This document shows positions 25,481 to 34,766 of a stretch of 64,000 nucleotides of DNA, piece by piece; the first letter of the stretch is position 1, and each line of letters starts with the position of its first letter. This stretch comes from Bradyrhizobium sp. Rc3b (GTDB lineage: Bacteria; Pseudomonadota; Alphaproteobacteria; Rhizobiales; Xanthobacteraceae). Position numbers and translations under genes: made by a program. A model generated the notes under the pieces. It did no database searches, was not told the DNA's origin, and was given only the letters and a program-made list of their open reading frames with translations. The stretch is taken from positions 391,230 through 455,229 of the forward strand of contig NZ_FOUS01000006.1 in NCBI RefSeq assembly GCF_900114915.1, given 5' to 3'.

Positions 25481-26266
25481 TCATCCCGGCGAAGATGTGC
25501 CAATTCGACGCGGCGCGCGGTCCGCGCTCTCGTCCTTCAGCGCCACGCCGGTGACCTGCCGGGCCAGCCCCTCGCGAACCAGCCAGGCGATCTTGAAGGC
25601 GGCCTCGTCGTAGCTCAACCCAGCGTGGTGGATATTGGACACGCAATTTCGCTCGGCGTCGGTGCGGCCGGGCTTCGGCGCAAAGGTCAGATAGGCGCCG
25701 AGGCTATCGGGCGCGGACAGGCCCGGCCGCTCGCCGATCAGCATCAGGGCCATGCGCGCGCCGAGAATGGCGCCGATCTCGTCGCCGAGCGCGACGCGCG
25801 CGCCTGAGGCGACGACGACATGGCCGACCGCGACGTCGTCCCCTTCCGCGAGCAGCGGCAGCAGGCGCCCCACCAGCCCCACCGCATGGGCGTGCACCGC
25901 CGCCGCGGACAGGCCGTCGCCGATCACGAGCGCAAGCCGGCACGGCGCCGAGGCCGCTCGTGCCAAGACCTCGGCCGAGCCGGGGTCGAGTCGTCGTCCC
26001 AGATCCGGCCGCCGCAGATAGTCTTTGCGGTCGACCGCCTGGCTCCTCACCTCCGTGACGGCAAGGCCCAGCGCGCCGAGATCGGCGGCCAGACGCGGCG
26101 CATCGAAGGCGGCATGCACGGCATCGCGGGCGCGGGCATGATCGAGCGTGAAATCGAGCAGCGCCTTGGTCGGCACGCTCGCGCCGCTGCGGCCGAGCGC
26201 GACGCGCGCGGGCGTGAACGCCCGCAGATCGAGGGTCGGACGGCGCGGCAGGGCCGGATCAGACAT
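25481..26266 (-). CDS. eutC: Ethanolamine ammonia-lyase small subunit EutC
   Basis: A 261-residue protein with the EutC pattern: T-P-A-R-V-ALGR-G-S-PT near the N-terminus, VRSQAVDRKDYLRRPDLGRRL, VIGDGLSA-AV-AHA, and the C-terminal RNCVSNIHHAGLSYDEA. With EutB it forms the adenosylcobalamin-dependent enzyme that splits ethanolamine into acetaldehyde and ammonia. It lies six bases after hpnP, so the order eutB-hpnP-eutC implies one transcript. No microcompartment genes are present. Confidence 0.92.
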   Translation of the reverse strand: MSDPALPRRPTLDLRAFTPARVALGRSGASVPTKALLDFTLDHARARDAVHAAFDAPRLAADLGALGLAVTEVRSQAVDRKDYLRRPDLGRRLDPGSAEVLARAASAPCRLALVIGDGLSAAAVHAHAVGLVGRLLPLLAEGDDVAVGHVVVASGARVALGDEIGAILGARMALMLIGERPGLSAPDSLGAYLTFAPKPGRTDAERNCVSNIHHAGLSYDEAAFKIAWLVREGLARQVTGVALKDESADRAPRRIGTSSPG

Positions 26267-26272
26267 GTCGCA

Positions 26273-27859
26273 TCATTCGGCGGGAACGGCGGCCTCGCGC
26301 AGCCGGATCGAATAGTTCGAGGCGTTCTGCCTGCCGCTGGAGGCCGCGCGCGCAAAGGTGATGAGGTGGTGCGCGATCAGGGTGCATCCGATCAGGCCTT
26401 CGATATCGCCGCGCTTGATGCGCCCCAGCGCGAACTTCCAGAACACGCGCTTGTAGTCGCCGAGCACGCCGACCTTCCAGAAGATGTTGCGCAGCATGAC
26501 GAGGCCACGCCTGATGTTGGCCCAGGTCTTCATCTCGTCCGGGGTCGGCACCTTGAGGCGGTGAACATAAACGTGGTCGCATTGATACTGGAAGCGCGCG
26601 TAGACCTTCTCGGGCGCATACGCGACCGCCATGGCGTGCTTCCAGGACGCGACGACGTCATCATAGGGCAGCAGGAAGTCGACGTTGGAATCGCGGCCGT
26701 CGTCCTCGATCAGGCGCCCCTCGCGCTCGAGCCGGTCCCACAGCGGCGTCTTCGGCAGCGCCTGAAGCAGGTTGATCGTCAGAAGCGGAATCCGGGACTC
26801 CTCGACGAAGCCGAGCAGCGCCTCAGACGTATTCGGCTTGTCGGTGTCGAGCCCCATGATGATGCCGGAGACGACCTCCATGCCGTAGGAGTTGATGGTG
26901 CGCACGCCCTCCAGAATCGGGACCATCATGTTGTGGTCCTTCTGCATCGCCTTCAGCGCGTCGGGATCGGGCGTCTCGATGCCGCAGAAGATGGTGATGA
27001 AATAGGCCTCGCGCATCTTCTCGAGGATTTCGGGCCGCTTGGCGATGTTGAGCGTCGCCTCGCAGGCGAGCCGCACCACGTAGCCGGTCCGCTTCTGCCA
27101 TTCGATCAGATGCGGCAGCAGGTCCATCGCCGCCTTGCGGTTGCCGATGAAATTGTCGTCGACGAAATAGACCGTGTCGGTCATGCCGCATTCGCGCAGG
27201 CGGTCGAGCTCGGCGATGATCTGCTCCGGCGACTTGAGGCGCGGGTTGCGGCCATAGAGACCGGGGATATCGCAGAACTCGCACTGATAGGGACAGCCGC
27301 TGGAATACTGGATGCTGCCGAGGAAGTATTTCTTCACGTCGGCAAGCTCGTAGGCCGGGATCGGAAACTCCGTCATCGGCACGCGGTCTTTGGTGGTCAG
27401 CACCACCTGGGCCTCGGGACGCGAGGCGTCGCGCGACAGGATCTCGATCAGCTGGTTGGTGGCATCGCCGAGCTCACCGACATGGAGATAGTCGAAGGAC
27501 GGATAATAGTCGGGACAGGCGCTGACGGAGGGACCGCCGAGCGCGACCGGCAGATTGAATTCATGAGCGCGGCGGCAGATGTCGTTCATCTGCTGGCGCT
27601 GGATGTGCATGCCGCTGACGAAGACCGCTTCCGCCCACTCGAACTCTTCCCTGGTCGTGCGACGCAGGTTCTCGTCGACGAATTTGACCTGCCAATCCGG
27701 CGGCAGATAGGCCGAGATCAGCAACAACCCCTGCGGCGGCATGAAGGCACGGACACCATCGGTCAGGGGATAGGAATGCTCGAATGTCCCGAACGACGAG
27801 GTGTAGCGCGGAAACACACAGAGAATCCGCCGGGACGTTCCGTTAATTTCAGCTCGCAT
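26273..27859 (-). CDS. hpnP: Hopanoid C-2 methylase HpnP (B12-binding radical SAM)
   Basis: A 528-residue protein. Residues 1-150 form a B12-binding Rossmann-like domain (PPQGLLLISAYLPP, FVDENLR, VALGGPSVSACPDYYP). The radical SAM core has the CPYQCEFC cluster motif near residue 190. The C-terminal part matches the DUF4070-type extension of HpnP-like methylases. HpnP methylates hopanoids at C-2. I assign it by overall text resemblance to the Rhodopseudomonas enzyme and by the hopanoid genes in the window. A different B12-radical SAM enzyme remains possible. It lies between eutB (148 bases upstream) and eutC (six bases downstream). EcfG control of hpnP is known in R. palustris, but I found no exact EcfG box here. 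Confidence 0.75.
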   Translation of the reverse strand: MRAEINGTSRRILCVFPRYTSSFGTFEHSYPLTDGVRAFMPPQGLLLISAYLPPDWQVKFVDENLRRTTREEFEWAEAVFVSGMHIQRQQMNDICRRAHEFNLPVALGGPSVSACPDYYPSFDYLHVGELGDATNQLIEILSRDASRPEAQVVLTTKDRVPMTEFPIPAYELADVKKYFLGSIQYSSGCPYQCEFCDIPGLYGRNPRLKSPEQIIAELDRLRECGMTDTVYFVDDNFIGNRKAAMDLLPHLIEWQKRTGYVVRLACEATLNIAKRPEILEKMREAYFITIFCGIETPDPDALKAMQKDHNMMVPILEGVRTINSYGMEVVSGIIMGLDTDKPNTSEALLGFVEESRIPLLTINLLQALPKTPLWDRLEREGRLIEDDGRDSNVDFLLPYDDVVASWKHAMAVAYAPEKVYARFQYQCDHVYVHRLKVPTPDEMKTWANIRRGLVMLRNIFWKVGVLGDYKRVFWKFALGRIKRGDIEGLIGCTLIAHHLITFARAASSGRQNASNYSIRLREAAVPAE

Positions 27860-28007
27860 CTAAGCTCCCCCGCCACGACTGATGGTGCGGAAATTGCCAG
27901 CCAGACACATAGCGTAACGCTGCCGCCGGAATTTCTCAATATTGTGGCACAAGCATAATTCGGAGAGGGACCAATGGTTTCCTGAAGGCCTTAGGGAGCT
28001 TCCAGCC

Positions 28008-29390
28008 TCAGGCGATCAGCCGCGAGGCAAAATCGGGCAGCAGGCCTGCATCGCCGGCAAGACGGAAATCGGCGCCCGTAATCCCTGCCTGCGCCAGCCA
28101 GTCGTCGAATTCCGGCGCGCGGCGCAGACCGAAGACGTCACGGACATAGAGCGCGTCGTGAAAAGACGTCGACTGGTAGTTCAACATGACGTCGTCGGCG
28201 CCGGGCACGCCCATGATGAAGGTGACGCCGGCGGCGGCGAGCAGCGTCAGCAGATTGTCCATGTCGTCCTGGTCCGCCTCGGCATGGTTGGTGTAGCAGA
28301 TGTCGATCCCGAGCGGCAGGCCGAGCAATTTGCCGCAGAAATGATCCTCCAGTCCGGCCCGGATGATTTCCTTGCCGTCGTAGAGATATTCCGGGCCGAT
28401 GAAGCCGACCACGCTGTTGACCAGCAGCGGCGCAAAGGCGCGGGCGACCGCATAGGCGCGCGCCTCGCAGGTCTGCTGATCGACGCCGTGATGGGCGCCC
28501 GCCGACAGCGCCGAGCCCTGGCCGGTCTCGAAATACATCACGTTCTGCCCGACCGTGCCGCGCCCCTGCGACAACCCGGCCTGCTGCGCCTCCTTCAGAA
28601 GCGCAAGGTCAACTCCAAAACTGCGGTTGGCGGCCTCGGTGCCGGCGACCGACTGGAAGACGAGGTCGACCGGCACGCCCTGCCCGATCAGCGCCAGCGT
28701 CGTCGTGACATGGGTCAGCACGCAAGCTTGCGTCGGGATCTTCAGCCGCGTGATGATCTCGTCGAGCAGCCGCAGCAATTGCGCGATGACGGCCGGATCG
28801 TCGCTCGCGGGATTAATTCCGATGCAGGCATCCCCGGCGCCCAGCAGGATGCCGTCGAGGATTGAGGCGGTGATGCCCCTGGCATCGTCGAAGGGATGGT
28901 TGGGCTGCAGCCGCGTGCTCATCCGCCCTTTCAGGCCGATAGTGTTGCGGAAGGCGGTGGTGACCTCGCATTTCCGCGCCGCCAGAATCAGATCCTGATT
29001 GCGCATCAGCTTCGACACTGCAGCTGCCATCTCCGGCGTGATGCCGCCCGCCAGCTTGCGCAGGACATCCGGCGTCGCCGCATCCGACAGCAGCCAGTCG
29101 CGGAAGCCGCCGACCGTCAGGGACGCCACTGGCGCGAAGGCCTTCGCGTCATGGCTGTCGATGACGAGGCGGGTGACCTCGTCGGCCTCGTAGGGGATGA
29201 CCGCTTCCTGCAGGAATTGGCCGAGCGGGACGTCGGCGAGCGCCATCCGCGCCGCGATCATCTGCTCGGCAGTGTCGGCGGCGATCCCGGCCAGCCGGTC
29301 GCCAGAGCGCGGCGGCGTCGCCCTGGCAAGGAGGTCGCGCAGGTCCGCGAAGGTGTGGGTCGTGGCGTCGATGGTATGGCGGTAGACCAA
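28008..29390 (-). CDS. eutB: Ethanolamine ammonia-lyase large subunit EutB
   Basis: A 460-residue protein from a TTG at 29390, preceded by CGGAG eight bases away. This start aligns with the usual EutB N-terminus (YRHTI then DLLARATPPRSGD-LAG). The frame stays open to an ATG at 29531, but those 47 residues look unconserved. Strongly conserved blocks include LQPNHPFDD, YFETGQGSALSAGAHHG, NSVVGFIGPEYLYDGK, GLEDHFCGKL and CYTNHAEADQ. It forms the active site and cobalamin-binding core with EutC. Confidence 0.93.
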   Translation of the reverse strand: MVYRHTIDATTHTFADLRDLLARATPPRSGDRLAGIAADTAEQMIAARMALADVPLGQFLQEAVIPYEADEVTRLVIDSHDAKAFAPVASLTVGGFRDWLLSDAATPDVLRKLAGGITPEMAAAVSKLMRNQDLILAARKCEVTTAFRNTIGLKGRMSTRLQPNHPFDDARGITASILDGILLGAGDACIGINPASDDPAVIAQLLRLLDEIITRLKIPTQACVLTHVTTTLALIGQGVPVDLVFQSVAGTEAANRSFGVDLALLKEAQQAGLSQGRGTVGQNVMYFETGQGSALSAGAHHGVDQQTCEARAYAVARAFAPLLVNSVVGFIGPEYLYDGKEIIRAGLEDHFCGKLLGLPLGIDICYTNHAEADQDDMDNLLTLLAAAGVTFIMGVPGADDVMLNYQSTSFHDALYVRDVFGLRRAPEFDDWLAQAGITGADFRLAGDAGLLPDFASRLIA

Positions 29391-29612
29391 GGGTCGCTCC
29401 GGGGTGCGTCGGCCGGTGGCCGACCTGAGACTATCCTGAAACTCTACCTTCGGATCAAGACGCTGAAATAACTTGCCTTTCCTACGACCAAGGACGGAGG
29501 CAGCCAACGGCCGTGTTAACGCCGCATCCATTTTCGTTCTGCATAGTTTTGCATCAATTCTACACGATCCCGTTCACCGGCCGCTGCAGGCCATTCCGGG
29601 CCCCCGAAAACC

Positions 29613-31352
29613 ATGACATCAGACGAATCTGGGAATGCCGCCAAGCTGGCCGGCCGTTTCACGCTTGCCACCAAGCTTTATGCGATCTTCGCGCTGTTCG
29701 CGTTGCTGACGGCGGCGATCGCGATGCTGTCCGATTACAACAGCCGCCGCGGCGCCGACCTGACCAGCGCGATCGAGACGGCGAACGCCGCCGCGCTGAA
29801 CGTCGAGCGCGTCAACTCGCTGGTCTATGCAGTCGTGATGGAGTCGCGCGGCGTCTACATGTCGACCGAGCCCGCCGTGGTGAAGAAATACGGCGAGGGC
29901 CTGCTCAAGTTCAACGCCCAGATCCTCGATGTCGTGAAGCGCTGGGAGACCATCGTCAAAGCCGACGATGCCGAGCAGTTCGCCACCTTCAAGAAGCGCA
30001 TCGAGCAGTTCGTCGAGTTCCGCAAGGAGCTGGTGCGCCGCGGCGTCGAGATCAATGCGGCCGCGGGCCGCGAATGGGGCGACAACGACGCCAACCGGAC
30101 CGTGCGCTCGGCGCTGAACAAGGATCTCGAAGCGCTGTCCAAGGTCTATGCCGAGCGCGCCAAGCAGATCGCGCAGCAGACCGAGACCAATCGCGAATTG
30201 TCCTTCGTGCTGACCTGCCTCGGCGGCGTGGCGCTGGCCCTGGTCGTGATCGGCATCGTCATCATCGCCCGCTCGGTCGCCCGGCCGCTCGCCGCGATCA
30301 CCGCGACCATCAAGCAGGTCGCCGACGGCACCGAGAATGTCGTGGTGCCGCACTCCGACCGCGCCGACGAGATCGGCGCGCTGGCGCGCGCGATCCAGGT
30401 CTTCCAGGAGGCCATGGGCCGCAACCGCAACCTCGCCTCGCAGGTCTCGCAGGGCTCTGCCGCGCGCGAGGAGCGCGCCCGGCACATCGAACAATCCGTC
30501 GAGGAGTTCCGCGGCGCGATCGGCGCGATCATGCGCGGCCTCAGCGACAACGCCTCGGTCATGCGCGAGACCGCGCAGACCATCACGCGCGTCACCGCGG
30601 ATGCCTCTAGCCGCGCCGGCACGGCGGCCAACGCCACCGAGCAGGCCTCGCACAACGTCACGGCGGTGGCGGGCGCGGCCGAGGAGCTGTCGGCCTCGGT
30701 GGTGGAGATCGGCCGCCAGGTGCGGCAGAGCGCCGGCGCGGTCGAGCAGACCGGCCAGCGCACCGAGAAGTCGATCTCCGAGATCGAGAGCCTCGCCGCG
30801 GCCACGCAGCGCATCGACGGCGTGCTCAATCTGATTCAGGCGATCGCCGAGCAGACCAATCTGCTGGCGCTCAACGCGACCATCGAGGCCGCGCGCGCCG
30901 GCGATGCCGGCCGCGGCTTTGCCGTGGTCGCTCATGAAGTGAAGGCGCTCGCCGGCCAGACCGCCAAGGCCACCGCCGAGATCAGCGAGAACGTCGCGAT
31001 GATCCAGGCCTCGACCCGCAACGCGGTCGACGCCGTGCGCGAGATCGGCGGCGCGGTGCGCGAGATCAACGAGGTCACTTCCGCAATCGCCGGCGCCATC
31101 GGTCAGCAGGACCAGGCGACGCGCGAGATCTCGTCCAACGCGCAAAGCGCCGCACAAGGCAACGAGACGCTGGTCGCCAACATCACCTCGCTGCGCGACG
31201 CCATCGGCGAGACCGATACCGCCGCATCCTCGGTGTTGACGGCGGCGGGCAGCCTGACCGAGACCGCAGAGACGCTGTCGCGCGAGGTTGAGACGTTCTT
31301 CCAGAACTTGCGCGCGGGGTCGGCGGACGGCCGCATCGCCAAGGCGGGATAA
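29613..31352 (+). CDS. Methyl-accepting chemotaxis protein
   Basis: A 579-residue receptor. Membrane helices lie near residues 21-43 and 195-218, flanking a periplasmic sensor of about 150 helical residues that resembles a four-helix bundle. A HAMP domain follows (about 218-270), then a long coiled signalling domain with the conserved hairpin tip EQTNLLALNATIEAARAG and GRGFAVVAHEVKALA. Ligand unknown. Stands alone on this strand. Confidence 0.93.
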   Translation: MTSDESGNAAKLAGRFTLATKLYAIFALFALLTAAIAMLSDYNSRRGADLTSAIETANAAALNVERVNSLVYAVVMESRGVYMSTEPAVVKKYGEGLLKFNAQILDVVKRWETIVKADDAEQFATFKKRIEQFVEFRKELVRRGVEINAAAGREWGDNDANRTVRSALNKDLEALSKVYAERAKQIAQQTETNRELSFVLTCLGGVALALVVIGIVIIARSVARPLAAITATIKQVADGTENVVVPHSDRADEIGALARAIQVFQEAMGRNRNLASQVSQGSAAREERARHIEQSVEEFRGAIGAIMRGLSDNASVMRETAQTITRVTADASSRAGTAANATEQASHNVTAVAGAAEELSASVVEIGRQVRQSAGAVEQTGQRTEKSISEIESLAAATQRIDGVLNLIQAIAEQTNLLALNATIEAARAGDAGRGFAVVAHEVKALAGQTAKATAEISENVAMIQASTRNAVDAVREIGGAVREINEVTSAIAGAIGQQDQATREISSNAQSAAQGNETLVANITSLRDAIGETDTAASSVLTAAGSLTETAETLSREVETFFQNLRAGSADGRIAKAG

Positions 31353-31596
31353 CGGCGCGTCCACCGCTGCAGGGCTTTCGGTGGGGTCGCTCCGACAAAA
31401 AACTGAAAAACAACCCCATGCACAGTAGCCGGGGGCAGCTGAATCAATGGCTTAGCTGCCGGCGCGAAATTATTCTGATTTTACGAAATAGATGTGACTC
31501 GTCGGGCAAGACACCGGCATGATGCCATCATGGCGATGGCGGTCCGCTCGGGATCCTAGTCGCCCAACCCCGGGGGGCGTCCCGTTCGCCGCGCCC

Positions 31597-31989
31597 TCAG
31601 GCGCGCCGGACGTAACCATTGAAGCTGAGGAAAGCACCTATGGCGCCAGTTATCAGCGCTACCACGACGGTAGCGGCCCGGCCGCTGTAGACGGTCGAAC
31701 CGATCGCCACCGCGACCTGCGGCAAGACGATACGCATGATGCCGCCGAGGGTCATCAGCCAGCCCATTACTGTGATGATCGAGCGCCAGTCCGCCTGCCA
31801 TCTATTGTGCAGATTGATGATCGCGAGGCCCGCAAGCAACGACAGCAAGCCGGACAGATAGAACAGGATGCCCGTGTGGAGCGCCTCCACGATCATGCTT
31901 TGGTACATGCCGAGGTTGATCAGTATGCCGAGCGCGATCGCGACAAATGTTGGCCCCATCAGCCTGGCGAGAAATAGCGAGCGGTCCAT
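31597..31989 (-). CDS. Small four-helix membrane protein
   Basis: A 130-residue protein from the ATG at 31989, with GGAG seven bases upstream. Four hydrophobic segments cover most of it (about 10-28, 38-58, 70-92, 100-122). Function unknown; I recall similar short proteins in Bradyrhizobium. It lies 45 bases after the stop of the small membrane gene at 32035-32271, both leftward, under an EcfG-type promoter, so it is probably a general stress response protein. Confidence 0.7.
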   Translation of the reverse strand: MDRSLFLARLMGPTFVAIALGILINLGMYQSMIVEALHTGILFYLSGLLSLLAGLAIINLHNRWQADWRSIITVMGWLMTLGGIMRIVLPQVAVAIGSTVYSGRAATVVVALITGAIGAFLSFNGYVRRA

Positions 31990-32034
31990 GGTGCGTCTCC
32001 GCCGCGCGAGCTGCCCGTCCAAGGGACAATTCGA

Positions 32035-32271
32035 TCATCGGGCAGGCGCGCTATGCGGCAATTCATTGTTGCCGAGTATCGGCTGGCCTGGTGCTCGGTC
32101 CAGTGGCGGATGCGGCTTTGCGAGGCCCATCGTACCAGGCGGCGACTCGTTGCTCGCCGTCCTTGTGTCGACCCGATCAAGCGTCGTGACGAACGCCGCG
32201 AGTATTGCGACGATCACCGCAGCAGCGAAAAGGACGACTGAGGTGCGGTGGCTATTCCACTCGTTACTCAT
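32035..32271 (-). CDS. Small single-span membrane protein, putative stress gene
   Basis: A 78-residue protein from the ATG at 32271, with GGAGG nine bases upstream. One membrane helix near residues 12-30, then a Pro-rich polar tail. No family recognised. An exact EcfG promoter (GGAAC-N16-CGTT) ends 24 bases before the start codon, which raises confidence that this short frame is a real gene. Confidence 0.6.
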   Translation of the reverse strand: MSNEWNSHRTSVVLFAAAVIVAILAAFVTTLDRVDTRTASNESPPGTMGLAKPHPPLDRAPGQPILGNNELPHSAPAR

Positions 32272-32294
32272 GAGGGGCCTCCACAACTAACAGA

Positions 32295-32319
32295 AACGTA
32301 ATACGACTGGGATGGTTCC
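32295..32319 (-). promoter_or_regulatory. EcfG-type general stress promoter
   Basis: On the minus strand GGAAC (32319-32315), 16 bases, CGTT (32298-32295). Same exact pattern and spacing as the one before hpnN. It would drive the two small membrane genes at 32035-32271 and 31597-31989. Confidence 0.8.
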
Positions 32320-32553
32320 CAGCGCCGCTACCGCCGGCTGCCGCCGTTATCCCGGTCCGCCCTGCCCTTGTGAGCGGACATGGACAGCCATGCTGCACTT
32401 GTCTCGCTTCGCCACGCCGAGCGTTCGCGACAGCTCACAGCATTTAACAACGCCTAACGAGCCATTGGCGAGCTTCCAGGCCATGTTGCAGGGACAGACG
32501 AAGGACTGTCCTGCCCCGCAGGCACCGATCGCCCGAAGCCAGGAGGCCATCCC

Positions 32554-33894
32554 ATGCCGGTATCATCCAATTCGTCATCCGATTCCGGGATCATCATTGA
32601 CAAAGATCGGCGCGCGCTTCTGAGCACCGCCGTGCTTGGAATTGCAGCAGCGATTTCCGCGAGCGTGTTTCCCGCGCACAAAGCATCGGCTGCCGGCGAG
32701 AGCGCAATTCGCCCCTTCCGGATCGATGTCCCCGAGGCCGATCTCGTCGAGCTTCGACGTCGTGTGCTGGCGACACGATGGCCTGACCGCGAGACGGTTT
32801 CCGATCAGTCGCAGGGGATCCCCTTGGCGAAGCTCCAGCCGCTGATGCACTATTGGGCGACGGCGTACGACTGGCGGAAGATCGAAGCCAGGATGAACGG
32901 GCTTCCGCAATTCATCACCGCTATCGACGGGATCGACATTCATTTCATTCACGTGCGCTCCAGGCACCCCAATGCGCTCCCTGTCATCATCACCCACGGC
33001 TGGCCGGGATCGGTGTTCGAGCAGCTCAAGGTGATCGATCCGCTCACGGATCCAACGGCCCATGGCGGGCGGCCTGAAGACGCGTTCGACGTGGTGATCC
33101 CCTCGATGCCCGGCTACGGATTCTCAGGCAAGCCGCTCGATACCGGCTGGGGTCCCGAACACACGGCGCGCATCTGGGCAGAACTCATGAAGCGACTTGG
33201 TTACACCCATTACGTCGCCCAGGGCGGCGACTGGGGTTCGCCCGTCTCCAGCGCGATGGCGCGGCTGGCGCCGGCAGGCCTGCTCGGCATTCACATCAAT
33301 TTGCCGGCGATCGTGCCGCCCGAGATCGCCGCGATCCTCGCCGCCGGCGGGTCTGCCCCGGCGGGCCTGTCCGAGAAGGAGCGCACAGCGTTTGACGCAT
33401 TCAGCGCGGCGGCCAGGATGGGCAACCGATCGTATGCGGTGGTGATGGGAACAAGGCCGCAGACGATCGGCTACGGCTTGACGGATTCTCCCGTGGGACT
33501 GGCGGCCTGGATGCTCGGTCATCCAGGCTTCTCGCATTGGAATTACGATGGCACCGACCCCGAGAAGTCCCGCGACGAGGTACTGGACGACATCACGCTC
33601 TACTGGCTGACAAACAGCGCGGTTTCATCGGCGCGACTTTACTGGGAATACAGCGGGCGCAGTCCCGCTCTCGCCGCCCCCGAGAAGACCGCGGAGATCT
33701 CGCTCCCGGTGGCCATCACCGTCTTTCCCGGCGAGAGCTATCAAGCCCCGGAGACGTGGGCCCGGCGCGCCTATCGCAACCTCACCTACTTCCATGAGGT
33801 CGACAAAGGCGGTCATTTTGCGGCCTGGGAGCAGCCCGAGCTTTTTTCCGCGGAGCTACGCGCCGCGTTCAAACCGCTTCGGCCCGCAATCTGA
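32554..33894 (+). CDS. Exported epoxide hydrolase family protein (EHN domain)
   Basis: A 446-residue alpha/beta hydrolase. Residues 18-47 hold RR, a hydrophobic run and HKASAAG, a Tat-like signal. The EHN domain follows (about 52-160), then the catalytic domain: oxyanion segment HGWPGS, nucleophile D226 in GGDWGS, Tyr in YWEYSGR, and H421 in GGHFAAWEQP. This is the juvenile-hormone/microsomal epoxide hydrolase pattern. Substrate unknown. It converges with the SDR gene, 25 bases apart. Confidence 0.88.
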   Translation: MPVSSNSSSDSGIIIDKDRRALLSTAVLGIAAAISASVFPAHKASAAGESAIRPFRIDVPEADLVELRRRVLATRWPDRETVSDQSQGIPLAKLQPLMHYWATAYDWRKIEARMNGLPQFITAIDGIDIHFIHVRSRHPNALPVIITHGWPGSVFEQLKVIDPLTDPTAHGGRPEDAFDVVIPSMPGYGFSGKPLDTGWGPEHTARIWAELMKRLGYTHYVAQGGDWGSPVSSAMARLAPAGLLGIHINLPAIVPPEIAAILAAGGSAPAGLSEKERTAFDAFSAAARMGNRSYAVVMGTRPQTIGYGLTDSPVGLAAWMLGHPGFSHWNYDGTDPEKSRDEVLDDITLYWLTNSAVSSARLYWEYSGRSPALAAPEKTAEISLPVAITVFPGESYQAPETWARRAYRNLTYFHEVDKGGHFAAWEQPELFSAELRAAFKPLRPAI

Positions 33895-33919
33895 CGCACT
33901 CGGCGGCTCGACATGTGGA

Positions 33920-34684
33920 TCAACGCATGACGAAGCCGCCGTCCACCGAGATGGACTGGCCGGTCACATAGCTCGCAGCATCGCTGCATAGCCACAGAAC
34001 CGCATTTGCGATTTCCTCGGGGCGTCCGACCCGCCCCATTGGAATGCTCTTTTCCATGGCCTTGAGCGCATCGCCTTGCCCGTCGGCCACCATCTGGTCC
34101 ACCATCGGCGTCCATATCAATCCCGGGCAAATGGCATTGACGCGGATGCCACGCGTTCCATATTCGAGCGCCGCGCTCTTGGTGAACCCAAGGATACCAT
34201 GCTTGGCGGCGTGATAGATCCCGCGTTCCGCACCACCGACGAGGCCGCCGAGAGACGAACAATTGACGATGGCGCCGCTGCCCTGCTTGCGCATCTGCTG
34301 CAATTCGAACTTCATGCAGCTCCATACGCCCTGCAGATTGATCCCCATGACACGTTCATAATCCTCGCGAGTGGTATCGGCTGTCTCCGCGAGCACGTTC
34401 TGGACGCCGGCGTTGTTGTAGGCGGCATCGAGCCGACCGAAAGTCTCGACCGTCCTTGAGACCATGGTTTCGACCTCGGCATCATCGGCCACATTGCAAC
34501 GGATGCCGATCGCCTTGTGACCTCGAGCATTGAGTTCGTCGGCGGCAGTGCGCGCCGCATTCTCGTTCCAGTCCGCGAGTGCGACAGACGCCCCCGATTC
34601 CGCAAAAGCTTTCGCCGCCGCGAGGCCGAGACCGGAAGCTGCGCCGGTCACCAAGGCGACCTTGCCTTCGAATGAAATGTTCAT
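33920..34684 (-). CDS. SDR family oxidoreductase
   Basis: A 254-residue classical short-chain dehydrogenase. T13-G-A-A-S-G-L-G (cofactor motif), NNAG near residue 90, catalytic Ser in NCSSLGG, and YxxxK as YHAAK. The acidic-to-neutral residue after beta-2 (ADWNENAAR) suggests NAD+ preference. It follows the zinc alcohol dehydrogenase by 82 bases on the same strand, so the two may act in sequence. Substrate unknown. Confidence 0.9.
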   Translation of the reverse strand: MNISFEGKVALVTGAASGLGLAAAKAFAESGASVALADWNENAARTAADELNARGHKAIGIRCNVADDAEVETMVSRTVETFGRLDAAYNNAGVQNVLAETADTTREDYERVMGINLQGVWSCMKFELQQMRKQGSGAIVNCSSLGGLVGGAERGIYHAAKHGILGFTKSAALEYGTRGIRVNAICPGLIWTPMVDQMVADGQGDALKAMEKSIPMGRVGRPEEIANAVLWLCSDAASYVTGQSISVDGGFVMR

Positions 34685-34766
34685 GTCGATCTCCTTTTGG
34701 ACTCGTCGGGCTGCCGATCGGGAGCCTGCAAAAGCCGCTCCCGACAGACATCACCCTGCTCCGCGG

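Noticed and set aside
27860..28007. EcfG promoter before hpnP
   Set aside because: Expected from R. palustris, but no exact GGAAC-N16/17-CGTT could be found; only partial matches such as GGAAA are present.
29391..29531. Cobalamin riboswitch before eutB
   Set aside because: A GCCACCGGC-like stretch is present, but the rest of the B12-box pattern is missing.
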